From NCBI GenBank assembly GCA_934693135.1, contig CAKUVA010000017.1, forward strand, positions 1-50,391: 50,391 bases of DNA, written 5' to 3'. A model generated the notes under the pieces. That model was given only the letters and a program-made list of their open reading frames with translations. It ran no database searches and was not told the origin of the DNA. Shown here in pieces: positions 35,643 to 44,366 of the stretch (its first letter is position 1; each line of letters opens with the position of its first letter). The position numbers and the translations under genes are program-made. Source of the DNA: an uncultured Bacteroidales bacterium. GTDB taxonomy: Bacteria > Bacteroidota > Bacteroidia > Bacteroidales > UBA932.

Positions 35643-36647
35643 TTATTTATGTGTTTTTGGTTTATTTTCTATAACTATTTCATTTCCATTCAGTCTCCAC
35701 GTCACTGGAAGCAGTGAAGAAAGCACATCAAGCACTTCATTCACAGACTCGTCCCTGACAGTAAGTGACATACGCTTTCGAGAGAGCTTTCCGATATTCA
35801 GTGTAAATTGCATTTGATACTTATGTGCCAAATTATCGATAATATCCTGAAGCATCACATTGTCAAATGACAGACGATGTTCATACCATCTGCAACAATC
35901 CGTTGCATTTACTGGAGTTATCGCACCTAATCCGTCAGACCAAGTGTATTTCTGATCAGGCTTTAACACAGCAAGCACTCTATTCTCTGAGTCAGATACT
36001 TTCACAGATCCAGTACGTAGAATAACTTCGGCATTTTCAGTATCTGGATAGCTGCACACATTGAACGACGTGCCGAGGACTTTCACCTCCATGTCATTGT
36101 ACATCTTGACAACAAACGGGTGTTCTTCATCACGAGTAACCTCGAAAAAACCTTCACCGCAGATAGATACCTTTCTAGTACGTCTACCAAAACATTCGCG
36201 ATAAGACAACCAGCTATCTTTATTCAGCCAAACTTTGGTCCCATCTGGAAGAGTATAAGATGACACATTTTCCGATGAAGCCATCAAGACAGTTTCTTTT
36301 CCGGCATTTCCAATAAGATTCGCGAGTGTCCACCCTGCCGTAAAAACAGCTGCCGACGCAGCGATTCCAGCAATCCATTTCAATGTCTTTCTACCGAAAA
36401 TTCTTCTATGCTTCTTCCGTTCATTCCTCTCAATGGATGCCATAAGGCTTTCCAATCCGGCAGACATATCGAAATCGGGAGCATTATCTGACACTGATTT
36501 CCAATATTGCTGAAGCAAGTCTCTTACCTCTGGAGTGTCACCATGTTCTCTCATCCATTCATGAAACTCCAATTTAAGATTCTTCGGGACTTCAACACCA
36601 CTGAAAAAGAAATCGAATATCTTTCTGTATTCTTCGTCTTGGGTCAT
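35643..36647 (-). CDS. FecR-type anti-sigma factor
   Basis: An inner-membrane anti-sigma protein of 334 residues. The cytoplasmic N-terminal part (1-88) is the sigma-binding region, one membrane helix lies at about 89-113, and the periplasmic part has a FecR domain (about 121-225; YTLPDGTKVWLNKDSWLSYRE, DEEHPFVVKM) and a C-terminal DUF4974 (about 263-330; VMLQDIIDNLAHKY). It holds the ECF sigma inactive until the STN domain of SusC reports substrate. Its stop codon abuts the susC start and its start abuts the stop codon of the BACON lipoprotein, so the three are translated in series. The cognate sigma is probably the one at 26528-27055. Confidence 0.94.
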   Translation of the reverse strand: MTQDEEYRKIFDFFFSGVEVPKNLKLEFHEWMREHGDTPEVRDLLQQYWKSVSDNAPDFDMSAGLESLMASIERNERKKHRRIFGRKTLKWIAGIAASAAVFTAGWTLANLIGNAGKETVLMASSENVSSYTLPDGTKVWLNKDSWLSYRECFGRRTRKVSICGEGFFEVTRDEEHPFVVKMYNDMEVKVLGTSFNVCSYPDTENAEVILRTGSVKVSDSENRVLAVLKPDQKYTWSDGLGAITPVNATDCCRWYEHRLSFDNVMLQDIIDNLAHKYQMQFTLNIGKLSRKRMSLTVRDESVNEVLDVLSSLLPVTWRLNGNEIVIENKPKTHK

Positions 36648-37013
36648 TTAGTTTGCAGCTTGTATAAATGTATATGTGCTGCTATATGAACCAGCTTTCA
36701 GACGGATAGTTCCGGTGCGCGGAGCACCTGTAGTATTCGGTTCAGTGGTAATCGTAGACTCACTGATTCCACGGCTTCCGGATGCTGGTTCTACTTTAAA
36801 CCAATCTTCGCATTCCATTGTCCAATCGCATGTTGCAGCGACAGTAATCTGATCAGTACCGCCTTCAGCTTTCATTGCAGGTGTCGCAGATGTAAGCTTC
36901 GTCTGGATAACGACTGTATCATGGACTTCAGATTCATTCTGCTTCTGGCAAGCAATTAAGCTACCGGCCATCAGCAGCATCATTAATAATGTACGTGGTA
37001 TGAAACTTTTCAT
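36648..37013 (-). CDS. Small BACON-domain lipoprotein
   Basis: A 121-residue lipoprotein with lipobox LIAC (Cys22). Residues 35-120 form a single BACON-type Ig module (GGTDQITVAATCDWTME, then ISESTITTEPN and RTGTIRLKAG), a domain common on Bacteroidota surface proteins and often linked to binding at the surface. I chose the ATG at 37013 because the signal peptide begins there; the upstream start at 37070 adds 19 unrelated residues. It is the first gene of the nine-gene unit and touches the FecR gene. A separate BACON module ahead of the anti-sigma gene is not the usual order. Confidence 0.82.
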   Translation of the reverse strand: MKSFIPRTLLMMLLMAGSLIACQKQNESEVHDTVVIQTKLTSATPAMKAEGGTDQITVAATCDWTMECEDWFKVEPASGSRGISESTITTEPNTTGAPRTGTIRLKAGSYSSTYTFIQAAN

Positions 37014-37084
37014 ATATAAAAATGTTTTATAATAGTAAGACAACTGAAAATTTAAATATGCTAAAAACATTTTATGTTTTTTTC
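37014..37084 (-). promoter_or_regulatory. Leader of the nine-gene unit, no housekeeping promoter seen
   Basis: The unit must start here, after the rubredoxin terminator. I find no TAnnTTTG; the closest is TAAATTTT. The stretch is very A/T rich. The absence fits control by the unit's own ECF sigma, but the recognition sequence is unknown. Confidence 0.4.
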
Positions 37085-37123
37085 AAAAAAAAATGGAATT
37101 CCACAGTTTTCTGTGGGATTCCA
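37085..37123 (-). terminator. Terminator of rubredoxin gene
   Basis: On the minus strand a 13-base-pair stem (37111-37123 with 37094-37106, one wobble) closes an AAAA loop and is followed by nine Ts. Strong intrinsic terminator that separates rubredoxin from the nine-gene unit. Confidence 0.9.
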
Positions 37124-37146
37124 AGATAAATTCACTTGCTCAAAAG

Positions 37147-37326
37147 CTATTCTTCGTCATATTCAGCGAAGTCAGATTTGGAAGCCCCACATACAGGGCA
37201 CTTCCATGAAGCCGGAATATCCTTAAACGAAGTCCCAGGCTTGATACCACTGTCAGAATCGCCTTCCACCGGATCATATATCCAGCCGCAGCGCAGACAT
37301 TCGTACTTAGATGATTTTTTTGCCAT
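37147..37326 (-). CDS. Rubredoxin
   Basis: A 59-residue electron carrier holding one iron by four cysteines: CLRCG (Cys10, Cys13) and CPVCG (Cys43, Cys46). WIYDPVEGD and GIKPGTSF are typical of the family. In anaerobes it passes electrons to oxygen- and peroxide-reducing proteins such as rubrerythrin. I chose the ATG at 37326 because the in-frame start six bases earlier is a TTG. A -7 box TATATTTG lies at 37395-37402 on the minus strand and its own terminator follows. No partner gene is near. Confidence 0.95.
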   Translation of the reverse strand: MAKKSSKYECLRCGWIYDPVEGDSDSGIKPGTSFKDIPASWKCPVCGASKSDFAEYDEE

Positions 37327-37342
37327 GACCAAATATTATTAT

Positions 37343-37407
37343 AATGTTATATAGTCCTGTACCTCAGGACATTTAGTAGTTAGCTACGTCATGACAAATA
37401 TAACATT
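37343..37407 (-). promoter_or_regulatory. Rubredoxin promoter and nested inverted repeats
   Basis: The -7 box TATATTTG is at 37395-37402. AATGTTATAT (37343-37352) pairs with ATATAACATT (37398-37407), and inside it GTCCTG (37354-37359) pairs with CAGGAC (37365-37370). The outer arm covers the -7 box and the stop codon of the aminotransferase gene. Confidence 0.5.
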
Positions 37408-38716
37408 ATTTTCCCAAACAAGAAGAAAACATAGCAAGTCTTTCATCCAATATGCGAAAACTATCTTCATCTTTAAGCAAGGACACACATACGCGGACAC
37501 CCTCCCTGGAGCCACGCGAAGAAACTAAGGAAATAGAACAAATTCCACAACACATAAGATTTTTCTGTAGCTCTCGGCCTGTCATATCGCCATAAGCTAT
37601 AGTGAAGAAAAAGCCATCACTCACATTTTCGTTCAAATCCTTGTCATACGCAAAATGAAAACCATGCTTTATGAAAATTTCTTTGGCCCGATGCGCCCTT
37701 ATCGCATATTCTTTCACATTGTTTACGAAATCGTATGTGCCATCTACCGCAGCCCTCATCATCGCAGCAAAAGCATATTGTGAAGAATGTGATGTACTGG
37801 AAGCATTGACATACATATAAGTAAGTGCGAAATTATCTCCAAACTTTCCTCTATTGTAACGAGCCTTCAAAGCAGGAAATTCCCGATGAAATAACTTGTC
37901 AGATATGACGGCTATGGCTATTCGCTCTCCAGCATAACTAAAGATTTTGGAAGCGGATATCATAATAACCCAATTGTCCGTATAGCGTGCAACCGTCGGT
38001 TGGAATGGAGCATGATATGGCACAGACATATCTTTTCTAAAATCCATGCAAAGATATGCCATATCCTCCAAGGCAATCACATCATATTTGGTACACATTT
38101 CACCGAGAATACGCAGTTCGTCTTCAGTGAGACACATCCATGACGGATTGTTAGGATTCGAGTAAACCACGGCGCAGACCGTCCCATCGCAAAACAATGT
38201 TTCAAGTTCCTGGCGTAGTGATTCTCCTCTGTGTTCACTCAAATCAAACGACAATGCTTCAAGCCCAAGAACCTTTGCCTGAAGATAATGCGATGAAAAA
38301 CCAGGATCGAAATAGACAATCTTATTTCTACCTGGAACAAGTTGAGAGCATTCGAGCAAAAGATTATAACATGACTGCATCGAGCCTACAGCGGGTATTA
38401 CATCTTCAGGCTTGACATCAACATCCACGAATGCTTTCACGAATTCCACACCTGCTTCCTTTAGCTCAGGTATCCCTGCCGCTGACGGATACACCGCGGC
38501 TACATCTCGGTCTAAAGCAGCCTTTTGCGCCTCAACACCTATATGACATGGAGCTAAGCCGGGCACTCCGAATTCAAGATGAATAAACTTCTCCCCACAA
38601 ATCTTTTCTAGTTCACCTGCAACCAACACACATTGTCTGATAGTCGCGGTACCGATGTCAGATATATCAAGCCGTTTCAATACAGAATCAAGTTTCTCAA
38701 GTCCGATATAGTCCAT
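37406..38716 (-). CDS. PLP-dependent aminotransferase (class I/II)
   Basis: A fold-type I aminotransferase of 436 residues. The cofactor lysine is Lys257 in SASKIFSYAGERI, the substrate-anchoring Arg is in GERIA, and the usual NPNNPSW (188-194) and LEDMAYL (217-223) motifs are present. The best family fit is the branch of aspartate/aromatic-type aminotransferases annotated as class I/II; the exact substrate cannot be read. I chose the ATG at 38716 because the in-frame start at 38743 is a TTG. It stands alone between a peptidase gene (278-base gap) and rubredoxin. Confidence 0.88.
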   Translation of the reverse strand: MDYIGLEKLDSVLKRLDISDIGTATIRQCVLVAGELEKICGEKFIHLEFGVPGLAPCHIGVEAQKAALDRDVAAVYPSAAGIPELKEAGVEFVKAFVDVDVKPEDVIPAVGSMQSCYNLLLECSQLVPGRNKIVYFDPGFSSHYLQAKVLGLEALSFDLSEHRGESLRQELETLFCDGTVCAVVYSNPNNPSWMCLTEDELRILGEMCTKYDVIALEDMAYLCMDFRKDMSVPYHAPFQPTVARYTDNWVIMISASKIFSYAGERIAIAVISDKLFHREFPALKARYNRGKFGDNFALTYMYVNASSTSHSSQYAFAAMMRAAVDGTYDFVNNVKEYAIRAHRAKEIFIKHGFHFAYDKDLNENVSDGFFFTIAYGDMTGRELQKNLMCCGICSISLVSSRGSREGVRVCVSLLKDEDSFRILDERLAMFSSCLGK

Positions 38717-38994
38717 ACTATTATATTTTAAGAATTGACCCAAAAAATAGCGAATTTACAAATAATCTTACCTCTATCATTATATTTTATCAATTTTTAT
38801 ATCGAAAATAATGTTTGGCACGATATGTGAAAGTAGGTAGTCAGAAGACATAAACATAAGCTAGTTTAATTCATATTGAATAATAATTGAAACAGCAACC
38901 GGTCGTGATGACTAGTTGCTGTTATTTTTATATGATATTTCAGAAACTATCTGAATTGTTGGCGAAAAAACCTCTTAGAAAATGTTTAAGGGAA
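38717..38994. other. Intergenic stretch with one hairpin
   Basis: A/T-rich stretch between the peptidase and aminotransferase genes. AACAGCAAC (38891-38899) pairs with GTTGCTGTT (38915-38923). The T tract is better on the plus strand than on the minus strand, although the neighbouring genes run on the minus strand. No consensus promoter or gene seen. Confidence 0.5.
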
Positions 38995-40440
38995 TTATTC
39001 CTCCGGTGAGAACATCGGATCCCACGCTGGAAGTTTAATAGGAGTCTGTTTTAACATCTCAAGCACATCTGCTGGGACATACTTCTTTTCAGCAACAACT
39101 CTGAACATATATTCACGGAACCATTCTCCAGTCATTATAAGACATCCTTTATAACCATAATCAGCTCCCCAGCTATTCTCCACCATCCATTTCTGTACAT
39201 TGTTTTCTTTCACATCAGCTGCAATCAATGTCATGGCATGAGAGGATCCGCTCGCATGAGTTAGCACTCTCTGACGTTTATCCATAGTAAACTTTACTCC
39301 TAAAAGCGACTCGTAGTCATAATTAGCAAGATCCATCACACCTTTCTTCCTATCCAAGAACTTACCTACATCACATGAAAAATACATAGCGGTATTGTCT
39401 TTGAGCGATGCGACAGCAATCTCTTCAATTCTTTCAATAGGAAGATTTACATATAGCCAGTTCTTTCCGTCATAAACATGCCTATCATAATCGATTTCAT
39501 ATACCTTTCCATACTCTCTCGATGGATCATTCATGAGCATAACATAGTTTCCATCGAGATCAGCACCTACATATTTCTCATAGAATGATTTCGGAGTATA
39601 TCTTTCAGTGCTAACAAAATCTCCTTTAGAGTTATACATTGTCCACTCAAATTCAGTCGGAGGCACACCAAGACATAGTGCCAACACTCTGTAAACATCA
39701 GAAAGAACTGACTCTTTGATTTTCTGAAGTTCAGCATTGACCTTTATGGTGGCGACATCGGCCTTTTTCCCCTTCATCGAAGCCACTCTGGAAGCATCAT
39801 AGGCAGCACGAAGTGCCAAACCTCCCTGACGTAGGATATTTTTTAGCTGCGCCGACATTTGAGCAGTATTATTACTACAGAATGTCTCAGGCATCACATC
39901 TGACGGCACTACACCATATTTCATTATCAAGTCTGAAACTCCAGTAAACTGACCACCATCACTCAAAGGATTGGAGAACAACCAATCCACCTGTCTATCA
40001 TCGAAAGGAAGATTCTTGGTATCAATGATTCCCTGTAGAAAAAGATTGGATTTTTCGAGCTGATCATAGAAAAACAAGTAATTCTGCGAGAATGTAAACG
40101 CACCGAGATTATACTTATCTATCATTTTAGCTCTTAACACATTGAGCCCTGTAAACAGCCAACACCTTCCTGAGGACTTCTGGTCAGTTATCCCCTTGGA
40201 CTTCACCTGATATGAAAAATGTGTGTCTATCATTGACTCATTCTCCGCATTAGCAGCAAGTACATTGATTGCATTTCCAGCAAGAGCATTGCGAACAGCC
40301 TTATCATAAGGTGTCGCAGTATAACTTCCGCTGATTCTTGATATCATCTCAGGAGATAGTCCACCGTCAGGATTCGTCTGCGCTGACATCACTAACGGGA
40401 AAAGTGCCGACGTTGCGGCAAGAATCAATACTTTTCTCAT
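38995..40440 (-). CDS. Exported C1 family (bleomycin hydrolase-like) peptidase
   Basis: A papain-fold aminopeptidase of the C1B group (bleomycin hydrolase/PepC), 481 residues. The catalytic triad is visible: Cys93 (SSGRCWLF), His401 (GSSHAMTL) and Asn422 (ENSWG). Unlike cytoplasmic PepC it starts with a Sec signal peptide (LFPLVMSAQ), so it works in the periplasm or outside. C1B enzymes usually form a hexamer with the active sites inside and trim peptides from the N-terminus. It follows the NamZ-type gene by 18 bases, so it may act with it on cell-wall peptides; that is an inference. Confidence 0.92.
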   Translation of the reverse strand: MRKVLILAATSALFPLVMSAQTNPDGGLSPEMISRISGSYTATPYDKAVRNALAGNAINVLAANAENESMIDTHFSYQVKSKGITDQKSSGRCWLFTGLNVLRAKMIDKYNLGAFTFSQNYLFFYDQLEKSNLFLQGIIDTKNLPFDDRQVDWLFSNPLSDGGQFTGVSDLIMKYGVVPSDVMPETFCSNNTAQMSAQLKNILRQGGLALRAAYDASRVASMKGKKADVATIKVNAELQKIKESVLSDVYRVLALCLGVPPTEFEWTMYNSKGDFVSTERYTPKSFYEKYVGADLDGNYVMLMNDPSREYGKVYEIDYDRHVYDGKNWLYVNLPIERIEEIAVASLKDNTAMYFSCDVGKFLDRKKGVMDLANYDYESLLGVKFTMDKRQRVLTHASGSSHAMTLIAADVKENNVQKWMVENSWGADYGYKGCLIMTGEWFREYMFRVVAEKKYVPADVLEMLKQTPIKLPAWDPMFSPEE

Positions 40441-40458
40441 AATATTAAATTTTTATTT

Positions 40459-41730
40459 CTACTCGTCATAAATCAGATATGGACGTCTGCGTGCAATAAA
40501 CGCATCGACATCCTGCTTCCACAATAACTTTATATCTTCAGCGGAGCTCCCATCCATTATCTTCTCTCGCACCCAAGAATTGCCCATAAGCTTATCGAAA
40601 TATGGTTTCGTGCCAAAAAATGGTCGTCCATCAGGAAGAAGGCCATGTTCCCGCGATGAGCCAGGTAACGACATGAGCATCGAATATGCATTTATTAGAT
40701 AATTAAGGTCAATACCTCTATCACAAATCTGTTCAACAGACATCATAGTAAGATCTGTTCCATAACACCATTGACCTTCATAATCAGGATGTTTTGATCC
40801 AGGCATACTCATTGGCATAAACCTATACGAGAATATACTCATATCTGGGCTGCCATACATCTCGAAAGGATGATCAGTACCACGCCCTAAAGACACAACA
40901 GTCCCTTCGAAAAAGCATGTAGATGCGTACAGATATACCGCACGCATAGTCTTCAAGTTCGGTGAAGGTGGCATAATAAGCTGATATCTATCCCTATGAG
41001 TATAATTACGACATGGGACTACATTAAGATTGCACTTCATTCCTCTATCAAGCCATCTCTCGCCATTTATCATCAAGGCAAGTTCGCCAAGCGTCATTCC
41101 ATACACTACAGGAATTGGAATAGCTCCCACTCCAGATCTGTAGGTCATATCCAATATCGGCCCATCCACATAAAAACCGTTAGGATTCGGCCTATCCAGA
41201 ATAATCACATCTTTTCCATTCTCCGCACAGAAGTTCATCAGACGAAGCATCGTCACATAATAGGTGTAAAATCTTAGACCAACATCCTGTATATCTATGA
41301 CAAGTACATCAAAACCTTTAGCATCTTCCTTTGAGGGCCTTCCAGAACTACCATACAATGACACAATAGGAACATTTGTCACAGGATCTATTGAAGACGA
41401 AACTTTCTCTCCAGCATCAGCCATGCCCCTAAAACCATGTTCCGGTGAGAAAATCAATGCAACATTTATTCTCTTCTTAATCAAGACATCCACTAAATGT
41501 GGACCGAATGTCTTTTCATTAGACATGTCACGATTCTTTCCTTTGAGGACCTTATCCCCTACAACTCCACTGCGGTTGCTAAACACGGCAACTCTACGTC
41601 CCTTCAATAATGGCAAATATTCCCCGAACTGTTCATCACCGAGAATGGTTCTCGCAGACAAAGAAATTGCCGCCATAGACATGATAGCTATAGCGACAAT
41701 GAAAAATTTTATCAATATTTTTATCTTCAT
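40459..41730 (-). CDS. Exported exo-beta-N-acetylmuramidase, NamZ/DUF1343 type
   Basis: A 423-residue DUF1343 protein. The family founder NamZ removes N-acetylmuramic acid from the non-reducing end of peptidoglycan fragments. The sequence shows a Sec signal peptide (MKIKILIKFF, then AISLSA), VAVFSNRSGVVG, the family motif FSPEHGFRG, DIQDVGLRFYTYY, and LDRPNPNGFYVDGP. The ATG at 41730 was chosen because the signal peptide starts there; the upstream ATG at 41751 lies inside an intergenic hairpin. It forms a two-gene unit with the C1 peptidase. Substrate assignment is by family. Confidence 0.9.
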   Translation of the reverse strand: MKIKILIKFFIVAIAIMSMAAISLSARTILGDEQFGEYLPLLKGRRVAVFSNRSGVVGDKVLKGKNRDMSNEKTFGPHLVDVLIKKRINVALIFSPEHGFRGMADAGEKVSSSIDPVTNVPIVSLYGSSGRPSKEDAKGFDVLVIDIQDVGLRFYTYYVTMLRLMNFCAENGKDVIILDRPNPNGFYVDGPILDMTYRSGVGAIPIPVVYGMTLGELALMINGERWLDRGMKCNLNVVPCRNYTHRDRYQLIMPPSPNLKTMRAVYLYASTCFFEGTVVSLGRGTDHPFEMYGSPDMSIFSYRFMPMSMPGSKHPDYEGQWCYGTDLTMMSVEQICDRGIDLNYLINAYSMLMSLPGSSREHGLLPDGRPFFGTKPYFDKLMGNSWVREKIMDGSSAEDIKLLWKQDVDAFIARRRPYLIYDE

Positions 41731-41746
41731 CCGATTAGTAATTACA

Positions 41747-41771
41747 TACATTGGAAATACTTTCCAATGTA
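41747..41771. terminator. Hairpin after the ATP synthase genes
   Basis: TACATTGGAAA (41747-41757) and TTTCCAATGTA (41761-41771) form a perfect 11-base-pair stem with a three-base loop. It lies between atpG and the NamZ gene. There is no T run on the minus strand, so it may be a processing or pausing site, not a full terminator. Confidence 0.5.
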
Positions 41772-41792
41772 AACCGGATAAAGATACGAATT

Positions 41793-42734
41793 TTATTGCA
41801 TCGACCCACCGACAATATCAAGAATTTCACTTGTAATCTTCTGCTGGCGTCCCTTGTTATATTCAAGGGTCAGCGTCTGAAGTATATCCTTTCCATTATC
41901 CGTAGCCGTCTGCATAGCTACAGTTCTGGCAGCATGTTCAGCAGCATTGGTATCAAGCTGCACAGTGAACATCTTCAAGAATAACACTTTAGGTAGCAAT
42001 TCATCCAAAATCGAATTCACATCCGGTTCCACGATAAAATCAGTACTTCTTTCAGCAGCATTCTGTTCTGCCTGAGCTGTAATCTCAAACGGAAGATAAA
42101 CCTCTCTGACAGCAGGTTGCGAAGATGTAGAATGAAAATGATTATAAAGCAGTTCCACCTTGTCATACTTACCTATCATAAATCCATGTACAAGTTCAGC
42201 AGCAAGAGATGCAGCCTCGTCATAACTTGGTTTTTCTGAAAGGCGAGTAAAATCAGTCGGTGAAGGGAAGCCTCTCTTCTGCATTGCATCTGCCATCTTC
42301 TTTCCGACCGAATAGACTATTATGTCTGATTTTTCAAAACCTGACGAAAGATATTCATCTATGACAGATGAGACATGCTTGACAGCAGAGGTATTGAAAC
42401 CGCCACAAAGAGACGAGTTTGAAGAATATGCTACTAATGCTACTTTCTTAATCTGTCGAGGTGAACATAGAATATCAAGCTCATCTTCTATAGAACCGAA
42501 ATCTTCCTTTTCAGAGGCTTCTGACACTGCATCTTTCCCTAATTTCTGTGCATCCTTGGAAGCTATCAAATTTGCCAAAATACGATGAAGCATTTCCTCG
42601 TACGGCAACATATTTCCAATAGCCGTCTGAGCCTTGTGCAACTTGGCGGCTGCAACCATTTTCATAGCAGAAGTAATCTTCAACGTGCTATTGACAGACT
42701 CAACCCTATTCTTTATTTCTTTCAATGACGGCAT
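41793..42734 (-). CDS. atpG: ATP synthase F1 subunit gamma
   Basis: The rotating central shaft of F1, 313 residues. The N-terminal coiled-coil helix (MPSLKEIKNRVESVNSTLKI) and the C-terminal helix (AARTVAMQTATDNGKDIL, LTLEYNKGRQQKITSEIL) are typical. About 20 residues longer than the E. coli protein, through a charged insert near 60-80 (SEASEKEDFGSIEDELD), as in other Bacteroidota. It is the last gene of the eight-gene unit, 14 bases after atpA. Confidence 0.96.
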   Translation of the reverse strand: MPSLKEIKNRVESVNSTLKITSAMKMVAAAKLHKAQTAIGNMLPYEEMLHRILANLIASKDAQKLGKDAVSEASEKEDFGSIEDELDILCSPRQIKKVALVAYSSNSSLCGGFNTSAVKHVSSVIDEYLSSGFEKSDIIVYSVGKKMADAMQKRGFPSPTDFTRLSEKPSYDEAASLAAELVHGFMIGKYDKVELLYNHFHSTSSQPAVREVYLPFEITAQAEQNAAERSTDFIVEPDVNSILDELLPKVLFLKMFTVQLDTNAAEHAARTVAMQTATDNGKDILQTLTLEYNKGRQQKITSEILDIVGGSMQ

Positions 42735-42748
42735 CGCATCCTCCCACT

Positions 42749-44344
42749 TTACTTCTGTTCTCCAAGGCCAAGAACTACATCCTCAGCTTCCTGCTCAATT
42801 ATCTTGGTTATGTTATCATCAAGTTTTCCTTCGGACAATGGCTTGAGCACATCTGTAGAATGTGTTGCTCGCATTCTTTCGAGGAAAGTACTCTGAAAAT
42901 CGCGCACTTTGTCAATAGGCACATCCCTAAGCAGAGAATGAGTTCCACAATATAGAATAGCGATCTGCTCTCCTACCGGCATAGGTGAATACTGCGGTTG
43001 GACAAGGAGCTGCTTGTTCTTTCTTCCACGATCCAAAGCCAAAGCAGTAACCTTATCAACATCACTACTGAACTTGGAGAATGACTCAAGTTCGTCATAC
43101 TGCGCTTGATCTATCTTCAATGTTCCCGCTACCTTCTTCATACTCTTGACTTGTGCACTTCCTCCCACACGGGACACTGATATACCAACATTGATTGCAG
43201 GACGGAATCCTTGATTGAACAAACTGCTCTCAAGATATATCTGGCCATCAGTGATAGAAATCACATTAGTAGGTATATATGCAGAAACATCACCAGCCTG
43301 TGTTTCAATAATAGGAAGAGCCGTCAAAGAGCCTCCTGCCTTGACTTTGCCTTTCAGTGACTCAGGCAAATCATTCATCTGTTCAGCGACCTCTTGTTGG
43401 TTAATGATTTTCGCAGCTCTCTCCAAAAGCCTTGAATGTAGATAGAACACATCACCAGGATAAGCCTCTCTTCCAGAAGGTCTACGTAGGATCAATGATA
43501 CCTCACGATATGCAACTGCTTGTTTGGAAAGATCATCATAAATAACAAGCGCAGCTCGTCCAGTATCACGGAAATACTCACCGATAGCGGCTCCGGCAAA
43601 TGCCGCATAATATTGCATAGCGGCAGGATCCGCAGCTGTAGCCGCAACAACAATGGTATAATCCATTGCCCCTTTTGCACGAAGAGTATTTACAAGGCTT
43701 GCGACAGTTGAACCTTTCTGACCGATAGCTACATAAATACAATAAACAGGCTTCCCTTTGTCATATTCTGACTTCTGATTTATAATAGTATCTACGGCAA
43801 TTGCAGTCTTTCCAGTCTGCCTGTCTCCGATTATAAGTTCACGCTGACCACGACCTATAGGAATCATGGCGTCAATAGCCTTGATACCTGTCTGAAGTGG
43901 TTCATTTACAGGCTGACGAAAAATAACACCTGGAGCCTTGCGCTCAAGTGGCATCTCGACTTTCTCTCCACCGATTTCACCAAGTCCATCAATAGGGTTT
44001 CCGAGCGGATCCACCACTCTACCAAGCATATTCTCATTTACGCCTATAGAGGCAATCCTCCGAGTCCTCTTCACGGACATTCCTTCCTTTACCTCATCTG
44101 TAGGGCCAAGAAGAACGGCACCAACGTTATCGACCTCAAGATTCATCACAACACCCATAACGCCACATTCAAACTCCAAAAGTTCTCCTGCCTCCGCATT
44201 GTTCAAGCCATATATTCTGGCTACACCATCACTGACTTGAAGTACGGTCCCTACTTCCTCAAGTTTGACGGACAAATCCGCAGACTCGAGTTGATCGAGA
44301 AGTACATCCGAGATTTCACTTGGTTTTATATTATTTTGAGTCAT
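42749..44344 (-). CDS. atpA: ATP synthase F1 subunit alpha
   Basis: The regulatory nucleotide-binding subunit of F1, 531 residues. Walker A GDRQTGKT (173-180), [49 protein letters not shown] core present, with the arginine finger in the SVSRVGG region near 385. N-terminal beta-barrel and C-terminal helical domains complete. 22 bases after atpH. Length is as usual for the phylum. Confidence 0.97.
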   Translation of the reverse strand: MTQNNIKPSEISDVLLDQLESADLSVKLEEVGTVLQVSDGVARIYGLNNAEAGELLEFECGVMGVVMNLEVDNVGAVLLGPTDEVKEGMSVKRTRRIASIGVNENMLGRVVDPLGNPIDGLGEIGGEKVEMPLERKAPGVIFRQPVNEPLQTGIKAIDAMIPIGRGQRELIIGDRQTGKTAIAVDTIINQKSEYDKGKPVYCIYVAIGQKGSTVASLVNTLRAKGAMDYTIVVAATAADPAAMQYYAAFAGAAIGEYFRDTGRAALVIYDDLSKQAVAYREVSLILRRPSGREAYPGDVFYLHSRLLERAAKIINQQEVAEQMNDLPESLKGKVKAGGSLTALPIIETQAGDVSAYIPTNVISITDGQIYLESSLFNQGFRPAINVGISVSRVGGSAQVKSMKKVAGTLKIDQAQYDELESFSKFSSDVDKVTALALDRGRKNKQLLVQPQYSPMPVGEQIAILYCGTHSLLRDVPIDKVRDFQSTFLERMRATHSTDVLKPLSEGKLDDNITKIIEQEAEDVVLGLGEQK

Positions 44345-44366
44345 AAACTTTTACTTTTCAATGGCC

